Source: Gallionellaceae bacterium
Lineage (GTDB): Bacteria; Pseudomonadota; Gammaproteobacteria; Burkholderiales; Gallionellaceae
Direction: 5' to 3'
Length of the DNA: 13,612 bases
Assembly: GCA_030646595.1 (NCBI GenBank)
Contig: JAUSKS010000214.1
Location: 1 to 13,612, forward strand
Shown: positions 6,952-13,612 of the stretch, piece by piece
Position numbering within the stretch: position 1 is the first letter of the stretch
How the letters are laid out: every line of letters starts with the position of its first letter
Translations under genes and position numbers: made by a program
Notes under the pieces: generated by a model
What the model saw: the letters and a program-made list of their open reading frames with translations, nothing else
What the model was told of the DNA's origin: nothing
The model's database searches: none

Positions 6952-8255
6952 ACCTCCGGCTGCCACACTTCATATCGTTTCCCCCCTGCAGTCTTGGCAC
7001 GGTACATGGCTATATCCGCATGGATCAACAAATCTTCCGGGCGTTTGCAATCATTACTCTCTTTGGGCGCAATACCGATACTGACATTGCATAATATTTC
7101 ATTGCCATCCAGATAGAATGGCTGGGCCAGTGCCTTGTGTATGCGTTCCGCCACTATGCTGGCATCACTCAGCGCTTTTATATCGTCCAGCAAAATAGTG
7201 AATTCATCTCCGCCCAGGCGCGCCAGCGTGTCTTCCGGGCGCAGACAGGATTCTACTTTTCGAGCGACATTAATCAGCAATTCATCTCCTATCATATGGC
7301 CCAGGTTATCGTTGACTGCCTTGAAATGATCAATGTCGATGAACAACACGGCATATAAATAATGAGGGGAGCGTTTGGTGCACTTTATGGCATGGCTTAA
7401 GCGATCCATAAAGAGAGAGCGATTGGGCAACCCGGTCAAGGAATCATGCAGCGCGTTGTATTTGAGTCTTTCCTGAGCCAGTTCGCGTTGCGTGATATCA
7501 GCCTGCGATCCAGCCATGCGGCTGGCGATATTATTGGTATCGCGCACTACCAACCCTCTAACCAATACCCAGCGCCAGGAGCCGTCCTTATGCAGGATGC
7601 GATGCTTGATTTCCATATCTTCCGTGGCACCGTCAATATGGGTGGCCAGCGTGGCTTTTACCTGATGCAAATCATCCGGATGGATACGGCTGAACCATTC
7701 CTGTGATTGATCGCCGATTTCAGTTTCCTGATAACCCAGCATGGATTTCCAGCGCGGAGAAAAATAAATCTGGCCGGTTTTTAAATTCCAGTCCCACAGA
7801 CCATCTTTAGCCCCACGCACGGCCAATGCATAACGCTCTTCGCTTTCGCGCAAGGCATCCAGGTTTTTCTTTCTTTCGATGGCATAGCGTATTGAGCGCT
7901 CCAGCATATCTGCATCTACTTTGCCTTTGACCAAGTAATCAGCCGCGCCCGATTCCAAGGCTTCCTTGTCCACACTGCGGTCGCCTTGTCCGGTCAGCAA
8001 AATAATCGGCGCATGAAAACCCAGCGCCTGCGCCTGGCGGATCAAGTCTATCCCGCTGCGCTCGCCCAGACGGTAATCGGCGATACAGGCATGGTAGCTG
8101 TTGCAACGGATGGCTTGCACTGCCGCCTCATAGGAAGTAACCCAATCCAGCTCAATATCATACTCTTTGACTTTGGACAGCCAGGTCTGTGCCAAGACGT
8201 AATCATCTTCCTCGTCTTCAACGAACAGCACTTTCAGATGATTCCTTGTTTTCAA
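6936..8255 (-). CDS. REC-PAS-GGDEF response regulator, diguanylate cyclase
   Basis: This 439-aa protein should make c-di-GMP from two GTP in response to phosphorylation. The receiver domain (about 6-128) has acidic residues in VEDEED (12-17), phospho-acceptor Asp60 in IADYRLGERSG, Thr88 in LLTGQG, and Lys110 in YLVKGKVD. A PAS domain with PAC motif covers about 138-256 (DGLWDWN, SPRWKSMLGY, HKDGSWRWV). The GGDEF domain (about 265-432) begins HDSLTGLPNR and has the intact motif GGDEF at 348-352. An RxxD inhibitory site, Arg339-Pro-Glu-Asp342, stands five residues before it, so feedback inhibition by product is expected. No EAL domain is present. The start is probably a TTG at 8253-8255, with GGAG 6 nt upstream and the receiver fold beginning a few residues later; the frame stays open further upstream to 8318, but that stretch overlaps the regulator gene and is not receiver-like. 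The last codons come from the heptamer repeat. Confidence 0.9.
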   Translation of the reverse strand: MKTRNHLKVLFVEDEEDDYVLAQTWLSKVKEYDIELDWVTSYEAAVQAIRCNSYHACIADYRLGERSGIDLIRQAQALGFHAPIILLTGQGDRSVDKEALESGAADYLVKGKVDADMLERSIRYAIERKKNLDALRESEERYALAVRGAKDGLWDWNLKTGQIYFSPRWKSMLGYQETEIGDQSQEWFSRIHPDDLHQVKATLATHIDGATEDMEIKHRILHKDGSWRWVLVRGLVVRDTNNIASRMAGSQADITQRELAQERLKYNALHDSLTGLPNRSLFMDRLSHAIKCTKRSPHYLYAVLFIDIDHFKAVNDNLGHMIGDELLINVARKVESCLRPEDTLARLGGDEFTILLDDIKALSDASIVAERIHKALAQPFYLDGNEILCNVSIGIAPKESNDCKRPEDLLIHADIAMYRAKTAGGKRYEVWQPEVSDAS

Positions 8256-8300
8256 TATTAACTCCTGGACTGGGTTTCCAATATTAACTCCTCGACTGGG
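8249..8300. repeat. 26-bp tandem duplication at regulator/cyclase junction
   Basis: Two adjacent 26-nt copies, 8249-8274 and 8275-8300, differ at only two positions. Read on the minus strand, each copy contains CAG-TC-S-AGG-AGT-TAA followed by ATATTG. The upstream copy (8275-8300) supplies the true stop codon of the Rcp1-like gene (TAA at 8284-8286). The downstream copy repeats that stop as a remnant and supplies the GGAG and TTG start of the GGDEF gene. Confidence 0.9.
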
Positions 8301-8742
8301 GCAGCCTGACAATTTCAAACCAGTAGGTAGCCAGGATTTTCATCAGGTCCACCAGGGAGATAAATGTCACCGGCTTGGTGATATAGGAATTTACACCCAT
8401 ATCATAGGTGCGGTATATATCTTCTTCGGCTTTGGAGGTGGTTAACACAACCACCGGAATGCGGCGCAAATTCTCATCCGCGCGGATTTCCTTGAGCGCC
8501 TCACGCCCGTCTTTGCGGGGCATGTTGAGGTCCAGTAAAATCAGGCCCGGCATGGGCGACAGCGCCGGGTCGCTGAACTTGCCGCGATGATGCAAATAAT
8601 CCATCAACTCTTCACCGTCTTCCACAAAGTGCAAAGGATTGGCCAAACGGCTTTCATGAAACGCATCCTTTATCATCATGCGGTCATCCGCGTCGTCATC
8701 TGCCACCAGAATGGAAATCGGCTGTTTGGAATCAGTGCTCAT
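8284..8742 (-). CDS. Rcp1-type single-domain response regulator
   Basis: This 152-aa protein is a lone receiver domain without an output domain. Acidic pocket residues are Asp15-17 in LVADDDADD, the phospho-acceptor is Asp71 in LLDLNMPRKDG, Thr101 lies in VVLTTSKAEED, and Lys123 in YITKP. The LDLNMPRKDGREAL, RIPVVVLTTS and C-terminal WFEIVRLP segments closely follow the Rcp1 family, whose partners are phytochrome-like kinases with an HDLQEPLR H-box, exactly the H-box of both kinases here. The start is the ATG at 8740-8742, with GGAG 8 nt upstream. It overlaps the end of the 908-aa kinase by 11 nt (ATGAGCACTGA), which implies translational coupling and a common transcript. The frame extends upstream of this ATG only as out-of-phase reading of the kinase gene. 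It probably relays phosphate or binds a target protein directly. Confidence 0.93.
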   Translation of the reverse strand: MSTDSKQPISILVADDDADDRMMIKDAFHESRLANPLHFVEDGEELMDYLHHRGKFSDPALSPMPGLILLDLNMPRKDGREALKEIRADENLRRIPVVVLTTSKAEEDIYRTYDMGVNSYITKPVTFISLVDLMKILATYWFEIVRLPQSRS

Positions 8743-11458
8743 TGTTGTTCTCCTTAAGTTGTAAGACGGGTAAAGTAACAATAAAGGTGGCGCCCATGCC
8801 GGGCGCGCTCTTGGCTGTGATGCCGCCGTTGTGGCGCTCGGCAATTTTGCGGCACACGGCCAGGCCGATGCCGGTGCCTTCGTAGGTATCACGTCCATGC
8901 AGGCGTTCAAAGGCAGTAAAAATACGATCCAGATATTTTTCGTTAAAGCCTATCCCGTTATCGGCCACCATGATCTGGCACATGCTGCTGCCGGGGGTAA
9001 CAGTCGCGTATATTTTAACCACCGGTGCCGCCTCGCCTTTGAATTTGAGCGCATTGCCGATCAGGTTTTGCAATAGTTGGCGCATTTGCATGGGGTCAGC
9101 AGAGATGACAGGCAAGTCCTGCAATTCTATTTTTGCCTGATGTTTTTCAATGGCCACTTCCAGATCAGATAACACCTCCTTGACGATCTGATTTAAATGC
9201 ACGGTTACGAAAGGCTGACCGCGAGTGGTGACGCGCGATAAAGTCAGCAGGTCGGTGATCAGGGATTGCATGCGCTCGGCCGCATTGCGCATCCGCCTCA
9301 AATAATCCAGCGCCTGTTCATTCATGGTAGTGGCGCAGAGATCCTGCAGACGTTCGCCGAACGCGGTAATTTTACGCAGCGGTTCCTGTAAATCATGCGC
9401 GGCGACCGAGGCAAAATCCTGCAATTCGCGATTGCTGTGTTCCAGATGCGCGGAAAATTGTTGCAGTTTTTCCTCCGCCTGTTTGCGCTCGGTGATGTCA
9501 TGCAAAATAATCGAGCGCTCGTTCATCTGGCCATCCGATATATCGGCAATCGCCACTTCGACGATGCGTAATGAGCCATTTGCCTGGGCCAGCCTATGTT
9601 CACTGCGTTTTTCTCCCTTGGCGATGGCCGCATCCACACCCGGAATCAGATCATCCAGGTGGCGTCCCCGCAGGCGTTCCTGTGGCAGCGTGAAAATATC
9701 TTCTGCAGCCGGGTTGGCCAAGCGGATAAGGCCGCGTTCGTCCACCACCAGAATGGCGTCCAGTGCACTTCTTAACAGATGTTGTGCCTCGGCAGCAGCT
9801 TGTTCGCGCGCTTCGCTAATCGAGGAAAGTTGCGGCAAGGTGGTCCAGCAGGCCGCGGCAATGGCAATAAATCCGGTAATCTGCAGGCTGATGCCGAATA
9901 GATTCAGCCGTAAATGTGCTATTTCGACATTGCCCAACAGATAATTGATGCCCCAGCCTAAAGTGAGGGCTACGGAAACCAGCACCAGCGTTACCGTTAC
10001 ATGGGATGCCAGGCTGTCAATTTTTTGCACATAAGGCCGCGGCCGATAAAGATGGATCCACCATGCCACCTGCAAGGGACCGCGCGGGATGCGCCGAATG
10101 AGGCTGTCCAGGCCCATCAGGACTGCCGGAAAGGCCAGACCCATCAAGAAATCCACACCGCTCCAGGCCAGGCCACCTACTACAAAGATGATTACTTCGA
10201 CCACAAAAAATCCCAATGACCACCACGGCCATCTTACTTCGGGTTTGCCGCGATTCAACCATAAACCCAGGTGCATGGCGATGAAGCAAAAAAAGTAGCC
10301 GGTGCAGGTAACCATTAATACGCGCGCCACATTACCCCACAGCAGAAACACCAGACTGACCAGCAAGGTTAACACCAAGGCGGGGCCGGGCACATTGCGC
10401 CGTGAAGCGACCCCAAATACAGGCGCGGCTTGGCCATCCAGCGCCATCTGGTACAGCACACGCGGAGAATTGGCGCAGCCCGTAGCACAACTTAACAAGC
10501 AGCCTGCGGTGATGAGGGAGATGACAATGAAGTAAGCAGACTTGCCCCAGAACGGCAAGCTGGCATTGAGCAAATTCAAGTAGACATTATCGGCATTGCC
10601 GGACACGCCGGAGGAGCGCATCAGCACCCACGAGCCGCCAATAAAAATCAGCGGAATCAATAAGGCAGCGGCGGATAAACAAAGCAGGGTATTCTGCGGG
10701 CGCTTGCTGTCCACCATAAAGGAAGAAGACGTTTCTACGGCATAGACGGCATAAGTTGCCACAAAGCACCATTTGGCCCACAGTATAAAATCAAAATGGC
10801 CCCAGGTCTCCGGCATGAAACCTGGGCTGTTCGCCGAAAAAGCCAGCCAGCCCAAGCCTTGCACACAAAAGGCCACCAGCAATCCGAACGCGGGCACGAC
10901 AAAGAACAGATGCAGAATACTCAGCGCGCGGGTGCCGGCAAAAGCCACGACAAATGCCAGCGCAGTTAGCGCAACTTTGAGTGTCCATGGCGGCACACCG
11001 GTAATGCCGGCAATATCCAGGTTGGTCATGATTATATCGGCCAGGATGATCGCACTGACCGTAGGCACGGAAGCCCAACCCTGAAAGTAAGCCATGCCGA
11101 CATAACGGGCCAGCCAGGGATGGTTTTTGAGCAAGCGCGCCGTGTAATTGGGGGTGCCTCCGGCCATTTCCGGCCAGTGCGCGGCCATGTGGCGGACCTG
11201 TAAATTAATCAAAATCCCGACCACGACTAACGGCAGCCACATGAGAATGGCTTGCGGCCCCAGCTCGCTATGCGCACCGGGTGCGGTACCCAGCCATAAC
11301 AGGAAACCCGTGAAACCAAAGCCCCAAACTTCAAGAGAGCTTAAGCTGGGAAAGAGACGAAAGAAGGAAAGAGAAGAAGCTGATTGAGGCGGGTTATTTT
11401 TTTTATAGGGGATGCTTGCAGAGCTTGTAACAACAGGAACATCTGTAGACACTGACAT
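8732..11458 (-). CDS. APC-type transporter-histidine kinase fusion, PAS-HisKA-HATPase (908 aa)
   Basis: This is the first gene of the signalling cluster and the shorter paralogue of the kinase at 3314-6826. Residues about 40-455 are a 12-helix APC-like membrane domain, with GFGFTGFLLWLG (46-57) and PEMAGGTPNYTARLL (96-110), nearly identical in these segments to the other kinase. Two more helices (about 486-508 and 518-540) precede a helical linker, one PAS domain (about 560-657), HisKA with His688 in AAHDLQEP, and HATPase with NLIGNA (798-803), DNGIGF (833-838) and GTGIGL (861-866). The PAS2 and GAF modules of the paralogue are absent. The start is the ATG at 11456-11458, supported by an excellent AAGGGAGG ribosome binding site 5 nt upstream; a TTG 18 nt further upstream lacks such a site. 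An integral inner-membrane location is certain; the transported or sensed solute cannot be read from the sequence, although an amino acid or amine is the natural guess for this fold. Confidence 0.9.
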   Translation of the reverse strand: MSVSTDVPVVTSSASIPYKKNNPPQSASSLSFFRLFPSLSSLEVWGFGFTGFLLWLGTAPGAHSELGPQAILMWLPLVVVGILINLQVRHMAAHWPEMAGGTPNYTARLLKNHPWLARYVGMAYFQGWASVPTVSAIILADIIMTNLDIAGITGVPPWTLKVALTALAFVVAFAGTRALSILHLFFVVPAFGLLVAFCVQGLGWLAFSANSPGFMPETWGHFDFILWAKWCFVATYAVYAVETSSSFMVDSKRPQNTLLCLSAAALLIPLIFIGGSWVLMRSSGVSGNADNVYLNLLNASLPFWGKSAYFIVISLITAGCLLSCATGCANSPRVLYQMALDGQAAPVFGVASRRNVPGPALVLTLLVSLVFLLWGNVARVLMVTCTGYFFCFIAMHLGLWLNRGKPEVRWPWWSLGFFVVEVIIFVVGGLAWSGVDFLMGLAFPAVLMGLDSLIRRIPRGPLQVAWWIHLYRPRPYVQKIDSLASHVTVTLVLVSVALTLGWGINYLLGNVEIAHLRLNLFGISLQITGFIAIAAACWTTLPQLSSISEAREQAAAEAQHLLRSALDAILVVDERGLIRLANPAAEDIFTLPQERLRGRHLDDLIPGVDAAIAKGEKRSEHRLAQANGSLRIVEVAIADISDGQMNERSIILHDITERKQAEEKLQQFSAHLEHSNRELQDFASVAAHDLQEPLRKITAFGERLQDLCATTMNEQALDYLRRMRNAAERMQSLITDLLTLSRVTTRGQPFVTVHLNQIVKEVLSDLEVAIEKHQAKIELQDLPVISADPMQMRQLLQNLIGNALKFKGEAAPVVKIYATVTPGSSMCQIMVADNGIGFNEKYLDRIFTAFERLHGRDTYEGTGIGLAVCRKIAERHNGGITAKSAPGMGATFIVTLPVLQLKENNNEH

Positions 11459-11879
11459 ATTACCTCCCTTAAACACAAAAATTCTTTTTATTGCAGCGCG
11501 TGTAGGCAGTAAGCAAATGAATTGTGCCTGACTACACCGCGGCTGGCAACACCATTCAGATCATCACCTTCAGTGCAGTGCAATCCCCTTAGCAATACGG
11601 CATTGCTTTCATTAAACAACGGGATGAGAGAGAGGGATACCTGTAATGTCTTACAGGTGAGCGCTGTGATCGTTGCATTTAAATCAAAGTTGTATTTAAC
11701 TCTTGATTATGGCTATCCGATTCGTTATTCTGCATTGCCAGCCATAACAATAAAGCTGGGGGCGCATAGTTAAGAATGAGGAACGATGTCAAGGGGGCAG
11801 TTTTCATGAACAAGTAAAATATATATGTCAGTTCATGGAAGCACCTGAGTTACTATAATTCATAAAGGAGGACTAAATA
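11459..11879. other. Divergent intergenic region between signalling cluster and peroxidase gene
   Basis: These 421 bases should hold promoters for both directions. I see no convincing sigma70 promoter and no supported gene. Two hairpins are visible: AGCAAT-ACGGC-ATTGCT (11591-11607) and the dyad at 11639-11658. The stretch 11800-11840 is AT-rich and contains two copies of a TTCATG(A/G)A-like word (11802-11809 and 11832-11839). Confidence 0.65.
11639..11658. promoter_or_regulatory. Perfect 8-bp dyad ACCTGTAA-N4-TTACAGGT
   Basis: ACCTGTAA (11639-11646) and TTACAGGT (11651-11658) are perfect inverted repeats separated by TGTC. The 20-bp size and symmetric form fit a dimeric regulator site. It lies 181 bp before the divergent kinase ATG and 222 bp before the peroxidase ATG. 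No known regulator motif is assigned with confidence. Confidence 0.45.
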
Positions 11880-12890
11880 ATGATAAACAGCATTTGTAAA
11901 TATCTATTTTTGGGTTTTACATTGATGATGGCCCTTTCTGCTAATGCAGCCAGTAAAAAAACCGATCCTTATCTTCGCCCCATTCCTGTCCCCTATCCTG
12001 CTGATAACGTACCGACTGCCGAGCGAGTGGAGCTCGGTAAAAAATTATTTTTTGATCCCAGATTATCTGGCTCGGAATGGATCAGTTGCGCCACCTGCCA
12101 TAATCCTGCGCTGTCCTGGTCTGATGCTCTGCCTACCATGATAGGCAACAAGATGGCCAAAGGGAATCGCAGCACACCGACCATTTTGAATACTGCCTAC
12201 AACAAAATGCAATTCTGGGATGGCCGCGCAGGCACGCTGGAAGAACAAGCTCTGGGGCCTATTCAGGCACCGGGCGAAATGCATCAGGACCTGGATGAAC
12301 TGGTCAAACGCCTGACGGCAATTGAGGGTTACCGGGCTGCATTTGATGTGGCTTATCCCGATGAAGGCATCAGCAAGCAAACCATAGCCAAGGCAATTGC
12401 CAGTTTTGAGCGTAGTGTGGTGTCTACTGAAGCTCCTTTTGACCGCTGGCGCATGGGGGATCAAAAAGCCCTTAGCGAGTCTGCCAAACGGGGATTCAAG
12501 CTGTTTGAAGGTAAGGCCAACTGTGCCGCTTGCCATCAGGCATTCAATTTTGCCGATGATGGATTTCACAACATTGGTTTGCCGATGAGTGGCCAAGAAG
12601 ATGTAGGCCGCTTTGCACATCGCAAAGTCAAAGTTAATAAGGGCGCATTCAAAACGCCTACCTTGCGCGATATTGATCTGACCGCTCCTTACATGCACAA
12701 TGGTGCCTACAATACACTGGATGAAGTAGTGGAACATTACAACAAAGGGGGGGTAACTTTGGACAACCTGGACCCGAACATGAAACCCTTGAACTTGAAT
12801 GATCAAGAGAAAAAGGACATCGTGGCTTTCTTGAAAAGCTTGACCGGCAAGCCGATGGCACTGGTCGTTCCTATTTTGCCTGTCCGTTAA
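11880..12890 (+). CDS. Diheme cytochrome c peroxidase / MauG-family protein
   Basis: This 336-aa protein has a Sec signal peptide (hydrophobic 7-20, likely cleavage after Ala21-Asn-Ala23), so it acts in the periplasm. Two c-type heme sites are present: CATCH (70-74) and CAACH (215-219). Family landmarks are LFFDPRLSGS (56-65), NRSTPTILN (96-104), QFWDGRAGTLEEQALGPIQ (111-129), the catalytic-type Glu133 in PGEM, FKTPTLRDI (257-265) and APYMHNGAYNTLDEVV (269-284). Length is normal for the bacterial diheme peroxidase family, which reduces H2O2 to water or, in MauG, carries out protein oxidation. Two ligand positions look unusual: Asn90 (in MIGN) where classical enzymes have the distal His of the peroxidatic heme, and Tyr287 (in EHYNKGG) where they have the axial Met, the latter as in MauG. 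The start has a strong AAAGGAGG site 8 nt upstream. A cupredoxin gene follows 38 nt after the stop. Confidence 0.92.
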   Translation: MINSICKYLFLGFTLMMALSANAASKKTDPYLRPIPVPYPADNVPTAERVELGKKLFFDPRLSGSEWISCATCHNPALSWSDALPTMIGNKMAKGNRSTPTILNTAYNKMQFWDGRAGTLEEQALGPIQAPGEMHQDLDELVKRLTAIEGYRAAFDVAYPDEGISKQTIAKAIASFERSVVSTEAPFDRWRMGDQKALSESAKRGFKLFEGKANCAACHQAFNFADDGFHNIGLPMSGQEDVGRFAHRKVKVNKGAFKTPTLRDIDLTAPYMHNGAYNTLDEVVEHYNKGGVTLDNLDPNMKPLNLNDQEKKDIVAFLKSLTGKPMALVVPILPVR

Positions 12891-12928
12891 TCCACAGTTT
12901 CTTATTGACCAATGATCGGAGCTACCCC

Positions 12929-13264
12929 ATGAAAAAATATCATTCCCTGTTTTCAATGTTTATCCTGGTGACCTTCAGTGCCTCAGTATTGGCCGAGGCC
13001 GAGGTTAAGTCGTACGTTGTTACCCAGAAGGAGAAGAAATTCAGTGAGGAAAAGTTAAAAATAAAAGTAGGTGACTCAATTGATTTCAAGAATGATGATC
13101 CCTGGTTCCATAATGTGTTTTCTCTGTCTGATGTACAGAATTTTGACCTTGGCTCTTATCCCAAGGGGCAGTTCAAAACTGTAGTATTTAACAAAGAGGG
13201 GAAGCTGGATGTGGAATGTGCCATTCATCCCCAAATGCATATGGTGGTAGAGGTTACTAAATAA
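12929..13264 (+). CDS. Small periplasmic cupredoxin (plastocyanin/amicyanin-like)
   Basis: The protein has 111 aa, with a signal peptide at 1-22 (likely cleavage after Val20-Leu-Ala22). The mature domain is a cupredoxin: GDSIDFKNDDPWFHNVFS carries the first His ligand, His61, and the C-terminal loop Cys97-Ala-Ile-His100-Pro-Gln-Met103 gives the other type 1 copper ligands. The Cys-x2-His-Pro-x-Met spacing is like amicyanin; Met105 would instead match plastocyanin/pseudoazurin spacing, so the axial Met is not certain. The ATG at 12929 is chosen because GGAG lies 7 nt upstream and the signal peptide starts MKK; an in-frame TTG 24 nt earlier is less likely. It sits 38 nt downstream of the diheme peroxidase gene, probably in the same operon, so it is a good candidate for that enzyme's electron donor. 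This pairing is inferred from position. Confidence 0.9.
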   Translation: MKKYHSLFSMFILVTFSASVLAEAEVKSYVVTQKEKKFSEEKLKIKVGDSIDFKNDDPWFHNVFSLSDVQNFDLGSYPKGQFKTVVFNKEGKLDVECAIHPQMHMVVEVTK

Positions 13265-13300
13265 AAGTTTTGTATTTTTTATTATCAGTGCGGGCAGTAC

Positions 13301-13328
13301 GCGAGGCATTGGATTTATAATGCCTCGC
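13301..13328. repeat. 10-bp perfect hairpin after cupredoxin gene
   Basis: GCGAGGCATT (13301-13310) and AATGCCTCGC (13319-13328) form a perfect stem with an 8-nt loop, 37 nt after the cupredoxin stop codon. Outer words GCAGTA and TACTGC can extend the pairing with an internal bulge. It could end the peroxidase-cupredoxin transcript, but no run of T follows on either strand, so a terminator role is tentative. Confidence 0.5.
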
Positions 13329-13408
13329 TATGGCTCATACTGCATGCCCATCATGCCGCTTAATAATGGATAAAGTCCATGATGCCCCGATGTTCCAGGA
13401 GATAGAAA

Positions 13409-13612
13409 ATGCAATCCGTCAGCAATAATGAATTCCTGACCTTTACCCTGGGTAAGGAAGAGTATGGCATCGACATCCTCAAGGTTCAAGAAATACGGGG
13501 CTATGATGCCGTTACTACCATCGCCAATACCCCGGCCTTTATCAAGGGCGTGATTAATCTGCGCGGCCTTGTTGTTCCCATTCTGGATATGCGCATCAAA
13601 TTCAACCTGGGT
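13409..13612 (+). CDS. cheW: CheW chemotaxis coupling protein, 3' end outside window
   Basis: The first 68 codons are present, and the frame stays open at the right edge. The sequence [24 protein letters not shown] (8-31), then [25 protein letters not shown] (38-62), follows the CheW fold closely, including the NLRG-VVPI-D-R core. CheW joins methyl-accepting chemoreceptors to the kinase CheA at the inner face of the membrane. The ATG at 13409 has AGGAG about 8 nt upstream. A 144-nt gap with a hairpin separates it from the cupredoxin gene, so it is probably a separate transcription unit, perhaps the start of a chemotaxis operon beyond the window. A single-domain CheW-like protein from another signalling cluster cannot be excluded from this part alone. 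Confidence 0.92.
   Translation, partial: MQSVSNNEFLTFTLGKEEYGIDILKVQEIRGYDAVTTIANTPAFIKGVINLRGLVVPILDMRIKFNLG

Noticed and set aside
8284..8910. Long form of the regulator (208 codons) starting inside the kinase gene
   Set aside because: The extra 56 residues are an out-of-phase reading of the kinase HATPase coding region; the ATG at 8740-8742 has a proper ribosome binding site and matches Rcp1-family length.
9324..9944. Plus-strand open frame (206 codons) inside the 908-aa kinase gene
   Set aside because: It is an antisense shadow rich in Ser, Arg and Cys with no domain; the minus strand encodes the conserved PAS and HisKA region.
11500..11530. GGCAC and TTTGC words upstream of the 908-aa kinase gene as a sigma54 promoter
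   Set aside because: The GG and GC pairs are 12 nt apart where 10 is required, so the site would not be in helical register.
11522..11773. 83-codon open frame in the divergent intergenic region
   Set aside because: It starts on a TTG without a ribosome binding site, has no domain or signal sequence, and overlaps the dyad at 11639-11658.
11854..11859. Perfect TATAAT before the peroxidase gene
   Set aside because: A transcript from it would start near 11866, inside the ribosome binding site at 11867-11871, and no good -35 box lies at the right distance.
12063..12956. Long minus-strand open frame (297 codons) opposite the peroxidase gene
   Set aside because: It is antisense to a clearly functional diheme peroxidase with two heme motifs, and its translation has no recognisable domain or ribosome binding site.
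13371..13393. TAAAGTCC and CCCGATGT as a FliA (sigma28) promoter for cheW
   Set aside because: The spacer is 7 nt where about 11 is needed, and the -10 element matches only 5 of 8 positions.

Overview
The window looks like a chromosomal stretch from a Gram-negative proteobacterium. Base composition is about 50% GC. It encodes a lipoprotein with a typical lipobox, an ExeA/PEP-CTERM-locus type ATPase, periplasmic diheme peroxidase and cupredoxin genes, and CheW. Placement in the Betaproteobacteria (Nitrosomonadales or Gallionellaceae-like) is an inference from the style of the proteins, not something proven by a marker gene.

Layout. (1) Positions 1-1798, minus strand: a large exported lipoprotein with a PKD domain and a probable right-handed beta-helix, cut by the window edge. 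(2) A 329-bp divergent intergenic region with a dyad, a heptamer repeat and a hairpin leads into (3) a plus-strand ExeA-like AAA ATPase (2128-2952). (4) Positions 2953-3313 lie between convergent genes and hold two CCCTCTCC/GGAGAGGG hairpins and a 168-bp palindromic, MITE-like element. (5) Positions 3314-11458 form a minus-strand four-gene signalling cluster. In transcription order it encodes a membrane transporter-histidine kinase fusion (908 aa), a single-domain Rcp1-type response regulator overlapping it by 11 nt, a REC-PAS-GGDEF diguanylate cyclase, and a second, larger transporter-kinase fusion (1170 aa, with an extra PAS and GAF domain). (6) A 421-bp divergent intergenic region with a perfect dyad leads into (7) a plus-strand redox pair: a diheme cytochrome c peroxidase/MauG-family protein and a small cupredoxin. 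(8) A CheW gene starts at 13409 and runs off the right edge.

How it may work together. Both kinases carry an N-terminal APC-type (amino-acid permease-like) membrane domain in place of a simple sensor domain, which recalls the SSS-transporter kinases CbrA and CrbS but uses a different transporter fold. Their phytochrome-like H-box and the Rcp1-like regulator are a known matching pair type. The GGDEF protein has both the catalytic motif and an RxxD inhibitory site, so the likely output is c-di-GMP. The tandem pair of transporter-kinases around one regulator and one cyclase is the best candidate here for an undescribed sensory system. The peroxidase and cupredoxin are probably an independent periplasmic unit, with the cupredoxin a candidate electron donor.

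Several gene junctions in the signalling cluster show repeat-driven remodelling: a 26-bp tandem duplication at the regulator/cyclase junction, and an inverted array of heptamers that forms the last cyclase codons and fills the place where the second kinase would need a ribosome binding site.
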